Shown in pieces: positions 11,726 to 23,650 of a stretch of DNA of 64,000 nucleotides; position 1 is the first letter of the stretch; every line of letters begins with the position of its first letter. A program made the position numbers and the translations under genes. Where the stretch lies: positions 2,480,001 through 2,544,000 of the forward strand of contig JAWUZG010000001.1 in the NCBI GenBank assembly GCA_036785705.1. The letters run 5' to 3'. Source of the DNA: Acanthornis magna (Eukaryota > Chordata > Aves > Passeriformes > Acanthizidae). The notes under the pieces were generated by a model. The model saw nothing but the letters and a program-made list of their open reading frames with translations. It had not been told where the DNA came from and did not search any database.

Positions 11726-13169
11726 GAAAAATACCTGCAATAGACAGAAATCAGCATAACTGATCTGACATTTACTTTTATTCTTCCAGTCCTTCTGCCA
11801 CAGAGAGACAGTAATGGCTTGACAAAGAAAAAGTGATGCCTAGCCTCTATTTCTCCTGCTGCTTTGCTTTCCTTGCTTTGCTTTTCTGCCTTTGTTGTTT
11901 CTTTCTTAGGATTTCACCTAACTTTCCTTAAAAGCTTTTATAACCAGTTAACAAATATTTCATTTCATTTTCACCCTCACTTTACCCCAGCCTATTTAAT
12001 TTTGCTTCTTTTTTCTACTACTCTTCTTATCTTTATTTCCATGCATTAAGCCCAAAATCTGTGCACATGAAAGTCCAAACAGATTTTGTTAACTTTAAAT
12101 TAAACATTAGTTCCTCTGGCATTTATAAAGCAACCAAAACCAAGTTTTGATGTTGCAAATTTTAGCAGTGGTTTCCAGGCCTTCTAAGAGAAAGAGAAAT
12201 TATTCAGGTCCAAAGAGCCAAAATATCCTATCCAAGATATTAAAGCTATGTTCAGAATGTAGGTTTTGGATATAAAATTGCTTGCTAGAGGTTGTGTAAA
12301 AGTCATGAATTTTCCAGTTTTCATGATGGAACTTTTGTCTTAGGCAGACTTGGCACCCCAGGCAAATCTCACAGGACTTACTTTGCTATGTTTTATAGTG
12401 TAAAATGCCTTGAAGAAAAATTCTTCCTAAGTTTTTAGTGTGGATATCTTCTTTCCCTCTGAATCTGCAGAGAGCCATCCTGAGCTTTTCTGTGCATTTC
12501 TGGGGAAGATTGCATCCCTCTGATCACCAGTGTGAGTTTTTGGGTTGCTGTCATGACACACACCCACACATCCAGGAGCTGGATGGACTCACAGATGCTC
12601 AGGTGGGAGGAAATGCCTCTCTAAGATCCACTGCATGAAGAAACAGCTCCACTGCTCAATGGGTGTCTGGTTCTTAGGGCCAGGAGAATGTTTTGAAAAA
12701 CCACTCTGGCCTCCTGCGCTGGTTAGGGGTGTTCACTTCAGCACATGGAGCTGAGCCTGGTTCATTTATCAGATTTTAAATAATCTTGTTCTTCAAGACA
12801 CCAAACTCTTTTGTACCATAGACAGATAAGGGAAAACCAACATACTCCCAGTGCCACCAGCACTGTACTACAGCTCTTCTCTGAGCTCTGTTCTTGTTCT
12901 GTGACTTATGATGCAGGTTTTAACCAGAAGAGGAAGGGACTGTCTTCACAGTAATACAGGTCTACCAAGCTCGGGCCTCCCACATTGCTCCTTTCCTCCA
13001 CAAAACACACCTGGAATGAACAGGATTGATCTTTCATCAACACTATATAAAATTGTGGTGTCAGCATGATTTTGGAAAGACTTAAAAATGTACTCTTGTG
13101 GTGTTAAAAAAGCAGAACACTGGGACTCTTTACTATGGTTGGGAAATGTTAATACATGGTGGATTACAA
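11726..13169. other. non-coding stretch
   Basis: Unique DNA with a T/C-rich portion at 11840-12040. No repeat, exon or RNA gene was recognised. Several short ORFs occur on both strands at 12438-13260, and the minus-strand one at 12946-13260 overlaps the next CR1. Confidence 0.5.
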
Positions 13170-13510
13170 TTCCAAGAGGCTTCCTCATATGGGGAAGAGG
13201 AGGGGCAGGTGCTGTTCTCCTTGTTCTGGTGACGAGTGACTGGACCCAATGCAACGGCATTAAACTGTGTCACAGGAGGCTGAGGTTGGAAATTAGAAAA
13301 AGGTTCTTCACCCAGAGGGGGATTGGGCACTGGAACAGCTCCCCAGGGCAGGGCTCACAATATTAACCCTAACAGGGTTCAAGGAGTGTTTGCACAATGC
13401 TCTCAGGCATGGGGTGTGACTCTTGGGGTGTCCTGTGCAAGGCCAGGAGTTGGACTCAACCTTGTGGGTCCCCTCCAACTCAGGATATTCTAGGGTTCTA
13501 TGATTCTACG
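13170..13510 (+). mobile_element. CR1 LINE 3' fragment with intact tail
   Basis: Sense CR1: 'CTTCCTCATATGGGGAAGAGG', 'AAGGTTCTTCACCCAGAG', 'GGCACTGGAACAGCTCCCC', 'TCTTGGGGTGTCCTGTGCA' and 'GGCCAGGAGTTGGACTC', ending in the CR1 octamer tail 'TTCTATGATTCTACGA'. This is one of the better preserved copies in the window, with the genuine 3' end at about 13510. The 5' truncation point is approximate. The ORFs at 13088-13366 and their antisense partners are element-derived. Confidence 0.95.
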
Positions 13511-14787
13511 AAGGCTTGGGTTGTAACTTGGTTTTCCTCTGCGTGTCTCTGTCATGGCTACTGAAAAATTGGGTTCAGGCGCACACAATAAGAGAAGCCA
13601 AGTGCCTACTTAACTTCAGCCTAGCGCAGCACATGGCAAGAAAAGGCTGTGGAATAATTCTCCACCTCTCACTGCAGAGCACAGCTGACCCAGCAGTGAT
13701 GAACTGGCAAGCTAAGGGTGCCATTGGTGTGCTGGTAACTTCATTCTTGGTAACTCCCTTGCTCAGTGCAACCAAGCAAGGAAATGGGAGGAATTGAGAC
13801 TGCAAAGGATGGTGTGTTTAGAGTGGTTATCTTTACACACCAGCCTCTGCAGACAGCTGTGCATAAAGTAATTTTTTAATCATCTCTATGAATGCACGCC
13901 GAATATCCCACTCCAAAGCAGTCCTGTGTGTAAGCTGGAAGTGTCAAAATGGCAAAGAGCTGGAAAGCACCAGTGCTTGTTACACAAAACCCCAAGCAGT
14001 ACATTCCTTCACTGCTGTATATAGCCACATCTGTTTTAAATGTAAAGGCTGCTGTTTCAGGTGACCTTATATACTCTCAAAGCATTAGAGTATGTTAGCG
14101 AGTGTGTTTTGGAAAGGTTAAAAAATATGTCGTCTCTTTTTTCAGAAGCTATTAGTTGGATACAAGCTGAGTTTTTCAGCCACATGGTGTTATTGTAGGA
14201 AATACGAGGATCACTTCAAATGCAGTAATGGCTTGTTCTTCCTGGCACTAAAGAATTGTGGCATCTAATTAATGACTCTACTTTTCCATCACAATCTCAG
14301 TACAGATTCATATTTCCATTTGTGCAGGCACTCACAGGATTATCTATATACAATTACTCGGTGGTTGTTGCTGCAAGGCAAGAAATAGTTTTACCAAGTC
14401 ACTCTCCTTCCTTCCAAGCAAAACATCAGAAAGAGGAATTGAAAACGAGCTTTGCTTTAGGTGCAGTGCCTGGGTTACTTCTTTGAGGAATGAGGAGTGT
14501 TGGCAAAAGGCAGGACCTCTTTGGACATCTCTGCCCAATGGTTTGCCAAAATGCTGGGAAGGGCCTTAAACAGGGGATGAGAGGGATGGTCATAAACTTC
14601 AATTTCCGCTGATAATGAGGCAAACCCTGTCGAAGGGGGACACTTCAAGTGCCTGTACACAGCGTAAAGCAAACAGGGAAACAGGCAGGAGGAACCAGGC
14701 TGTAGATGTGCCTACAATCACTGATGGATTAACTGGGACATGGTAGGATTGGAGTCGTCCCTGCTTCCCTTACACCCAGTTTGACTT
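13511..14787. other. non-coding stretch
   Basis: No repeat family or gene was recognised. Overlapping ORFs on opposite strands at 13516-13805 and 14256-14672 are mutual shadows with no domain or splice context. Confidence 0.5.
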
Positions 14788-14912
14788 ATAAATTCACTAA
14801 GGTTGGAAAAGACCTCTAAGATCATCAAGCCCAACCATTAACCAAAGACTGCCAGATCCAGCACTAAACCATGTCCCTGTGCACCACTTTGACACCTTTT
14901 TTGAGCACTTGA
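14788..14912 (-). mobile_element. short CR1 LINE 3' end
   Basis: The reverse complement of the CR1 terminus: 'AAGGTTGGAAAAGACCTCTA', 'AGATCATCAAGCCCAACC' and 'GCACTAAACCATGTCCCTG'. Only about 125 bp remain. The wording belongs to the 'accattaac...actaaaccatgtccct' group, shared with the fragment at 32753, and differs from the other copies. It is probably an older CR1 subfamily. Confidence 0.85.
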
Positions 14913-17900
14913 GTCCACGATCTGTGACCTGAGTGGAGCTGCTCAGCATTTGCATTCCTGTAGAAGGCATTCATCCATACCTGGTTTCTTGAGTCAGCTC
15001 ATAGTCTTTCCTTTTTCAATTATTCTTTCTTAATTGATCAAGATTGTTTCTTTGCAGAACAATAGCTTTTACTACAATTACCTTTCAATTCTCCCACTTG
15101 CAGTGGTGTAGCAACTTCATGGAGACCAATGCAATGACCCAAATTTGCATTTGCTGTCATTGATGTGTGGTTCAAGAGCTTTATGGCATGAAGACTTCTA
15201 AAGATGGTTGTGGGGAGAGATGAATTTTGAGATACACTCCATCCATATTGTTATACTTACGTTTCCAACCCAGAGAACAGCTCTTGAGATTTTGACTCTC
15301 ATTTAAATTCTCTCAGTAATGACACTGAAGGACTACACTTTTTTTCTTATTTCTGGATTTAGGACCAGCCTGCTCCCTTCCCAGCTCTCCTACTCTTTAC
15401 ATCAGCAGAAACAAGCCAATGTCATGTATGCCTCGATCTGAGGGAGAACAAAAAGGTACAGATCATCCAAATCACCCAGTTCCTTATCTCATACCTCTTC
15501 AAATATCAGCAAACACATATCATCAAGAAGATTTTTACATTGCATAATTTAATTTGGAGACACAAATTTATCTGAAAATGTTTCAGGCACTACTGATTGT
15601 TCTTATTATTAAAAAAAAAAAGGGAAAAGCTAGTCTTAATTGTTGCTATGGTAACTAACACATCTGCCAGGATATGTTGCAGTGGGAAAAGAGTGTGAAT
15701 TCTGTGAACATTTCCTGTTGTCTTTCCATGGAAAGACTTAGAGCAGGGCTCCTTAGTGGCAACTTTACAAACTCAACTAGAAGGCACTGTGAAATTGAAA
15801 GGCAAGCAGTGTGAAATGAATGGAAAGCAGCACTCTGGTTTAAATAAACAAGCAGAAAAAGCAGGATTGGCCAGGAGGACTCATTGCCTTGGTAAAAAAC
15901 AAAGAAATTTTTTTTTATAGAGTTTAAAACACTAGTGGGCACTTTCTATAAATGGCAACATACTCGGTAAGAATTCAAATACCTCTATTTTCAACAGACT
16001 CAACAAAATTACCCTTTAGGGTTAAGGCCAACTCATTAATATGGAAGAAAGAAGGGCAGCAAAGAAAGAGGTCAGGTTCTGTAGAGTTCCCATCATCTGA
16101 ATGTGGCCTTACAGAGGGTGGGTGTGGAATGCTTTTTTGGAGGTTTGCTTACTCCACATTCTACAGCACAAAAAATAAACAGAGTATTTCCCAACTTTCA
16201 TCTCTCAGTGTCAAAAGCTGACCTGCACCTTCTTTCTCGCCCTTCCCGCTACCCATATTTTTGTGTTTCACTCTGAAAGAATTTGATGCACTGCTCCTCT
16301 ATTTATAGCTCAAACAATCCAATCGCAAGGCGGGTGGTTTCATTGAAAGACAAACAAACTTCTAACAAAACCCCACTGATTCGTAAATGACCAACTCTGC
16401 TGACACTGCAGGCTGCAGGGGACTTAAACTACCCTGGGAAGTTGGCCATTTACTGTAGTACAGAGTAAGAGCCCCTGTGGTTTCCTTGGCCAGGAAACAG
16501 CTGGTGGGTTTATTTCTTTTTTTGGTTTTTTTTTTTTCTTTCAATTCTTTCCTTACAAAAAAAAAAAAAATCAATTTCTGTATTGTTTTATAAAAGGATC
16601 AAAATTTAGGATTTTGTTGCTGTTTTAATGTAATGTATAAAACAGCATGGCTTCCATTCCATCCTTTGTCTGACACACTTATTGATTTCAAATTGTTTTG
16701 GGGCAGATTGTTAGCATCTTTTCTCCTTTTAAAATGTACTTCTGAACGTAATGGTTTATTCCCTCGTGTTCAGGACTTTTGACCTTTGCACTGGGATTTC
16801 TTGTCTTGATCTTGTTCCTGTTGATGCCTCTCTCTCCCTGAATTAAAGCAAGTTTCTATTCCACTGGCACTTTTATTCCATACAAAAGAGGTGTTAAGAC
16901 ACGATTTTGTGCTCTGCCTCCTTTCAAACTCAGTGGACGTCTGGGTGACAAATAAATTTTTTCCCTACTATTTTACAGGTAAAACACGTCTTTCTCAAAC
17001 ACTGCAGTTGCATTTTTTTTAGAATCTTCTTTTATGGAAATGGCCTAATATCGATGAAATGCAAACTCTGCACCCCTTAGAGAAACCAAGGAGAAGAAGA
17101 GATAACTGCACGAATATTCAGCATTTCTAAACATCAAGAGTACTCTGAAGGCAGACATGTGCATGATCTTGACACTTCCTCACTCCCTGATTGGATACCC
17201 TTCCTTTTTTAGACCCACACAAATTAATCACAGCTGTAAGAGCTGAAGATACAGTTGATTCACCCAGCAAAAACTTCTTGCACCCGCTGCCTCCACTTGA
17301 GCTTCCTTCATTGTAGGGATGGCACAGGTTGCCGTATTGTCAAGAGAAAAGTGTCCTTCCTGCATTCTTTGACCGAAGGGAAAAAAAAATAAAATGAAGG
17401 ATTATACAGCAAGTTTGGGCAAGCAAAGATCAGGCTTTTTTAGGGCAGAGAATTACACCTGGCGATGATTGCAGTTAGATCAGAGACTTGCTGCTTTCTG
17501 CCTCCTCCTCCTCCCAGGCTGTCTGGACATGGTTAAGTAACCTTGTCCTGGGAGCAACTTCTGGACCTCACCACAGTGTCCCACAGCCACATGGACCACA
17601 TGCCAACCCTCCCCACATCCACAACCTTCTTTGTCTTGCTGTCATTCTGGGGAAAGTGCGGCGTATCTGCAGCGTTAAGATTTATTATTCATTCATTTGT
17701 GAAAAGCTTGGGATGTTTGGGGTTTTTTCAGTTCTGAACACATGAAATAAGGAAACAAACATGTGACAGTGCACCAGAGAGTGTTTCTGTAAAATGACCT
17801 AGGGGTTTGAGTTGTCAGCCTTGAACATGCACAAGAGCCATGAGGGAGGTATAAATTTGCTGATGTACTACTGGAAGGACTATGCAGGGAGAGGACAAAA

Positions 17901-18029
17901 CAAGGTGTGATTTCATCCATATTTCCTGCATGGTATGATCTTCGGAAAGACTAAATTGTGTCCTGGGGTCCCCGGACAAGGAGGTGTCTGGTTCCCAGAA
18001 AAGCAGGGGACATAAATAAATCTGATCAG
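14913..18029. other. non-coding stretch
   Basis: About 3 kb of AT-rich unique DNA. It contains an A-run at 15610-15620 and a T12/A14 pair at about 16526-16570. No coding exon or RNA gene was recognised. The paired opposite-strand ORFs at 15655-16221 and 17488-18033 show no conserved motif. Confidence 0.5.
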
Positions 18030-18195
18030 GCAAAACTTCACTTAGGGTTACCAGAGAAGTTGTGAAATCTCCATCCTCGGAGATATTTCAAAGGAATCTG
18101 GATGTTGTCCCAGGCAACATTCTAGGTGATCCTGCTTGAACAAGAGGAGACTAGGTGTCCTCCAGAAGTGCCTTCCACCCTTATCCTGTGAATGG
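18030..18195 (+). mobile_element. old CR1 LINE 3' fragment
   Basis: Sense CR1 with 'CCAGAGAAGTTGTGAAATCT', 'CTCGGAGATATTTCAAA', 'CTGGATGTTGTCCCAGGCAA' and 'CTAGGTGATCCTGCTTG', then 'AAGTGCCTTCCACCCTTATC'. It follows the CR1 group in which the 3'UTR reads 'ctccttggagatattcaa...' and is more diverged than the neighbouring copies. The octamer tail has been lost. Confidence 0.82.
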
Positions 18196-18984
18196 ATGGA
18201 GAATGACTGGGGAACAAGACCAGAGAGAAATGTGTGTGTAAAATCACTCTGCCAAGCTTTGCATATTTTTTTGTTTTGTCATCCTGTTGAATAGTTTTGC
18301 AGGGAAAAAAAAAAGCTAAAAAACAAAGGTGAAGAGGAGACCTAGCCTGAATATAGTATTTTTAGTGGATTTTTGATGTGCTACTTGTTAACGAAGACAC
18401 GTCTCAGACAAAAAGTGTGATTTTTGCACCTTCTTTGACTGTGTGGGAGAACTGCTGAAATCCATCTCTGGACCTAGACATACTACAGTTGACTCTATTT
18501 AGCAGAATTCCTCACAAAGAGGAAGGGAACTGGTGAAATTATTGAGGTTCTTTTCTTTTCCATTTTTAATAAATTCTGAAGTTCATGTGTTTTGTTAAAA
18601 ATAAGTAAGGCTAATTAGAATTTTTAAATTAAAACTTTGGTAGTTAATTCAAACTGAAATCATTTTAGCAAATTTTCCTTCTTACAAAAATAAAAATACA
18701 ACAGAAACAACAAGAAAGAAAATCCCAATTTTAAAAAATCTGTTAGATAAGAGTGTCATTTATGCTTGCTTAAATTTTTGTCCAAGTTATCAATTCTCCT
18801 ACTCTACGTCTTTTCCTTCAGTTGACTCCATAGTGTGTCAAGTGGCTTGTTTTACATTCCTTTTAAACCATACATTTGTTTTAAAAAGCAAAAATAACAG
18901 GACAGACTGAAAGGAGGGAATTGTCTTTAAATTACTTAGTTTCATATTTAACATCCCACTGTGTGCATGACGGAACCACAGAAA

Positions 18985-19045
18985 CTAGCAATGTCAAAGA
19001 TATTAGATCATCCAGTCTTTCTTTTTTAAAATGCAGAATTCTATT
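18985..19045 (-). mobile_element. very decayed CR1-like terminus
   Basis: 'CAAAGATATTAGATCATCCA' and 'GTCTTTC...AATGCAGAATT' resemble the reverse complement of the ancient CR1 3' end ('...ttagatcatccagtccatc...ccaatgcagaatt...'). It is about 60 bp and diverged, so a chance resemblance is possible. Confidence 0.4.
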
Positions 19046-20600
19046 TGCTTTGATATCAAATCAAAAGAAACCAAAATGGAACTGTATGTAAAAAATTAAG
19101 GCAAATGTTCCTGGCCTTAGAATACAAGATACTTTACTACTTTACATTTCATGTCTCTAAGGAAGGATTTTCTGAAAATACAAATGGGAATTGGGTGCCT
19201 GAGTAGATGGAAATTGGACACCTGACTCCCATTTGAGCCTTTAAAAAATCTTCCTTTTATAAATCATTGTGGAATTCCTATACTATGATAGAAGGTAGAA
19301 AGGGAGAGCAGGCTTAGAAGTGATGCTTGAAGTTCTCCAAGGACTATAAGGATATTCTTTCTACTTTCTTGCCTTTGAAACTGATATTCTTGGTTAAGTC
19401 ACCGTATTTAAATATAGCTGTTCTTTTGCGGAGCATTATGGTTTGCAAATTATGATAACCAGCTTTCCTGCTGCTGGTCATTCAAAATTCTGCTGTATGA
19501 TCTTTTTTTTTTTTTTTAATTGCACTCTTGTTTGCTCCATCTTTTACTAATTGTCTAAAGTAATGAATCTCTGAAAGAAGCAGGGAGATAAAAGTATTCT
19601 GTAGCTCATTGAACCACTGTTTGCTGTAATTATTACACTTTTCAGTTATTTCTGTTGCTTTCATTTTTTTTTTTTTGTTTTGAGGCTTTCTGACCACCTA
19701 TTACACTATCTTAACAAGAGTGTACAGGAAATCAATGACCTGAAAAGTTCATCGCGCTCTAATATGACTTAATTTGAAAATATTGTGCAATACAGTAATA
19801 CTCATGGTCTAATCCTACCTCATTTTTAACTTGTTGTCACAGTTTTCTTGATCCTTTATAGACCTGAGACAGCATAACTCTTCCTTCAAAGTACAACCAT
19901 TTCTGTAAGGTATACAATAATAACCAGAGGTATTCTGATTTCCCATCACTACTCTTTTCATCTCATGGAAACCCAGGAGAAATGCCATTCCCTCTCAGCT
20001 GTGAGAATGTTTTGAAGGTTTGTTTGTGTTATCCCCCAGGATAGTTTTCAAGGTCTTAAAAACAGGCTGGAATTCATTCAGAAGAATAGGCAGTCATTTA
20101 GGGAAATGAAATATATTATGGTGGAATAGTAGATTACATTTGAGGAAGCTGAAACATTTCTTAATTCACTAATAACTGAAGAGTACATAAAATAACACCT
20201 AACATATATTACTTTTTATATCAACAGACAACTCAAACATTACAGTTATTCAATGAAATATTAATTTCACTGAATTTCAGTTAATAACATGCTCTTAATA
20301 GATCCTGGAATGTCAGAAAAAACTCAACACTGAAAAACATACTAATGTGATAATATTCAGAAAGGATGCAAGGAATCATCTGGTAAACTTCAGGGCTGTC
20401 AGAATGACATGAAGTTATGGAAAATGTGTAAAAAATAAATACTAATTAAGTGGATGTAAATTCAAAAATTAAATATCAGCCAGCACTAATTAATGCAAAT
20501 AAATATCTTCTATAAATTTGAATGTCATCTTTGATGAGACTATGAGTTTGGTATAGATAATTAAGAGATTAAATATATTACTTTGGCTATGAAAATTAGG
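19046..20600. other. non-coding, strongly AT-rich stretch
   Basis: No gene or repeat was recognised apart from T15 at 19503-19517 and a T11-like run near 19664-19676. Stops are dense in all frames. Confidence 0.5.
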
Positions 20601-20629
20601 CATATAGGCATTTTACAATGCCTAATATG
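20601..20629. repeat. short inverted repeat (hairpin)
   Basis: 'TAGGCATT' (20605-20612) and 'AATGCCTA' (20617-20624) form a perfect 8-bp stem around a 4-nt loop (TTAC). Outside it 'CATA' and 'TATG' pair again after a single-base bulge, giving twelve pairs in all. No terminator or known RNA family fits. Confidence 0.7.
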
Positions 20630-22442
20630 ACCTCACGTGGAGATTTACAACACCTGCCGCATATAATTCTTCAGATGGCCTTTGGCAATGTGTAATTCCT
20701 TGGTCCAAGAGAGTTGTGTAAGTTGCTGTCAAAGGTTGCAGGCAGACAGGTTCTCTAACTCAACCCAACATCTTTCTGTTGCCTAAAAAGAGAGCATTGA
20801 GCCTCCCTCCCTTCTCTTCTCCTCCTCTTTCCCAATGTCTTCCATTTCATGCCATTCCTTTCTATCTGCAGAGCTTATCTGACCCTTTGGTGAGTTAATT
20901 CAGCTTGCAATATCTAATCTGAATTTATTCACTCTTTCGCTGGGCTCATTTTCTTCTGCTTTAATGGGTGAAATGACTCATCAAGAGCTCAGACAAATGT
21001 CAGAGCTGGGGTGTGGAAAACAGCTGGAGCATGTGGCTGGGAGCTGGCTTGGGGAGGTGGAAATGAGAAAAGTCAGAATTCCTTCTTTTGGAAGGTCAGA
21101 GCTGCTGAGTCAGCCCTGGCCATCCATTTGGAGCAGAAAGTTCATTTGGTGCTTAAACTGAAACATCTCCAAAGAAGCACCTTAGCTGAAAGAGATGTCA
21201 AAGAATATCCTGAGGTTGGAGGGTTCTGTGATTTGGAGTCTCAGCAGAAATATCTCCAAAGCAAGATCTCAGTTTGAGCAGATTGGTTCTCTCTCGTGAT
21301 TAAGAAGGAGAAAAGAGGCATTAAAAGTCTACACTGTATTTTAGAAAAGAAAAAAAATTCCCAGAGGAAAATAAAGGAAAATATTGGTTTGTGATGCCAC
21401 AGTCCTGAATAAGAGTCTGAGCTGCTCTTTTGCAGTGCCCAAACTCTGAAAAAGTCCATAAGTTATCCAAATTGGCTTGTAAGTACCCATAGGCTTATTC
21501 TTTTGAAAAGCACCAAGTAATACTGTGATAAAAGAATAGCATCACAGGAAATCAGTTAAACATTGAAGATTAAACGAACATCAGAAAAAAATGCTTACAG
21601 AAATCATTTCAATCCGTGAAAGTATTTCTAGTAGTATTCTGCAGGAATCTATATTCGGGCTGAGAAAATTCAGTGTTTCCATAGTGATGGAGAAGTAAAC
21701 ATGATACAGCTGCCAAAAAATAGGTAATTATTGGCAGTATAATAGATAACGATAGTGACAAGGATATCCTGCAGCACAGTCTGACAAGCAGGGTCCATTC
21801 AAAGAGAAACAGATATTTGCATCTGTATATTTAACTGAACATACTAATGAGGAACATTACAGAATTAGGGATTGCATCCTGGTAAACTACTAGCCCTAAA
21901 ATTATACAGTATTGCAGTGTAGCAGAAACTCAGTATAAAGTAACAGTAAGTTATGGGGCCAGAAGGACAATTGCAAATCTTTGAGAAGAAGCAAAATATT
22001 GATACTAAATATTTCTATGGATTAGTAGTCAAATAATCTTGCTTGGTCTTGTTGGTTTGTTTGTTTGTTTGTTTGTTTGTTTGTTTTAGAAGGTGAATCT
22101 ACAAAAATTATTTAAATGCTAGAAAGAAACAGCTTTCATTTCCCTAATTGAAGATGCTAGAGGATTTCTTTTGTCTAAGTCCACACATATTTGCATCCTA
22201 TACAAATTTGCTTGTCCTGAGAAAAATGTAGCTGCAGGACACAACTCCTTGAGCCCCAGGAAATCTGCTCTCACCAGGACAATATTACTTGGTTTCCCAT
22301 TGAAGGTAATTTTTTCTGGAGGTGAGATCGCTTTTTTCCTAGGATGGCTTCCCAGGTTCATTTGTGCACAGCTCTCTTCTCTCGATTAACTCCATGCTCT
22401 TTCCTTGGAGCAACTCCACATGCACAGCCCTGGCTGGAAGGA
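20630..22442. other. non-coding stretch
   Basis: Repeat-poor unique sequence. The part from 20630 to about 21000 looks enhancer-like by eye ('TTAATTCAGCTTGCAATAT', 'TGGGTGAAATGACTCATCAA' with an AP-1-like TGACTCA), but this is untested. Overlapping ORFs at 20964-21459 and 22119-22389 have no recognisable domain. Confidence 0.4.
22055..22086 (+). repeat. (GTTT)8 microsatellite
   Basis: Eight uninterrupted GTTT units, 32 bp. A likely length-polymorphic simple repeat. Confidence 0.95.
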
Positions 22443-22790
22443 AGGTTGAGAGGTGATTTGATAAGTATATCCAGGAGCAGAAAACCAGAGGTTTTAAATG
22501 TCTATTTAACCTAACAGAGAGAGCTTTAACAGAGCAATGCTGAACCAAGCCAATTCAAACTGGAAAGTGGGTACCTGCTATAAACAGTGAAAGGGATTAA
22601 ACACTGGAACAAATTACCAGTGGAAGTCTTGGTTCCTCTGTCTCCTGCTGTCTTCTTGTCAAGCATAGATGACTTTGTGGTAGTCAAAAAAATTGCAGCT
22701 GGGTTCAATTTAGGCACAATTAAATGTTTTCTGATGTACAGAGGGTCAGTGTGCATGAGCTGAAGGTTTTATCTGCCTCCATCTGCATGG
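22443..22790 (+). mobile_element. ancient CR1 LINE 3' remnant
   Basis: Diagnostic text survives in order: 'AGGTGATTTGATAAGTATAT', 'GCCAATTCAAACTGGAAAG', 'AACAGTGAAAGGGATTAA', 'CACTGGAACAAATTACCAG' and a 'GTCTTCTTGTCAAGCATAGA' segment that matches 'gtctttaaatcaagactgga'. This is the old sauropsid CR1 3' end, shared with turtles and crocodilians in my recollection of the family, and clearly distinct from the avian subfamilies elsewhere in the window. It has no coding capacity left and its ends are approximate. Confidence 0.75.
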
Positions 22791-23144
22791 CTGTCAGCAA
22801 AAGAACAACATTAAAGAATTATTACACACGTAAATTTACCATTATTTATTTCATCAATTATTCTGGAGCTGATTAAGTGTTAATATATAAAATTCAGATT
22901 TTTTTACTTCATGGTCCACTTAACTAGTTCTCTCCAGTGAGGTTAATGAAGATATGGGAATCTCAGCATTTTATAGGACTAAGTGTCTTTTCCTGCTCTT
23001 TATGGTTTATCTCAGTTCTTGAAGTTCTTCCTCAGCTTTTCTAAGATTTTTTAAGATTTTTTTCTCCTAGTTCATCTACTCTATGAGTCAACCCCAGCCG
23101 TTTAAGCCTTAGCTTTACTCTCCCTCTCTACTCTGTGCTGGGGA

Positions 23145-23650
23145 GGCCTCAACTCTAATCTTGAGTGCAGTTCTGGTCACCACGATAAAAGAAAGATATT
23201 AAACTATTATAGACCATCCAAAGGAGGGCAACAAAGATGGTGAAGGGCCTTGAGGGCAAGTCACAGGAGGAGGGGCTGAGGGGACTTGGTCTGTTCAGCC
23301 TGGAGGAGACTGAGGAGAGACCTCATCGCAGTGTAGAACTTCCTCACAAGGGGAAGAGAAGGGGCAGGAACTGATCCCTCTGGTGACAGTGACAGGAAGC
23401 AAGGTGATGGTCTGAACTTGTGTCAGGGGAGGTTTAGTTTGGGTATCAGGAAAAGGTTCTTCACCCAGAAGGTGATCAGGCACTGGACCAGGGCAGCGGT
23501 CCCAGCACCAAACCTGACAGAGCTCAAGTGTTTGGACAACACCCTCGAGCACATGGTGTGACTCTTGGGGTGTCCTGTGCAGGGCCAGGAGTAGGACTCG
23601 GTGATCTTTGTGGGTCCTATCCAACCCAGCTTGTTCTGTGATTCTGTGAG
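23145..23650 (+). mobile_element. CR1 LINE 3' fragment, about 500 bp
   Basis: The sense copy starts at the 'GCAGTTCTGGTCACCACGAT' block, continues 'GGAGGGCAACAAAGATGGTGA', 'TTCAGCCTGGAGGAGACTGA', 'AAGGTTCTTCACCCAGAAGG' and 'GGGGTGTCCTGTGCAGGGCC', and ends in 'TTCTGTGATTCTGTGAG'. It is the longest CR1 piece here that keeps its tail, and it belongs to the same subfamily as 13170-13510. A short gap relative to that copy occurs around 'cactggaccagggcagcgg', where the 'ggctccccagg' text is missing. The 126-codon minus-strand ORF at 23295-23675 is antisense to it. Confidence 0.95.
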
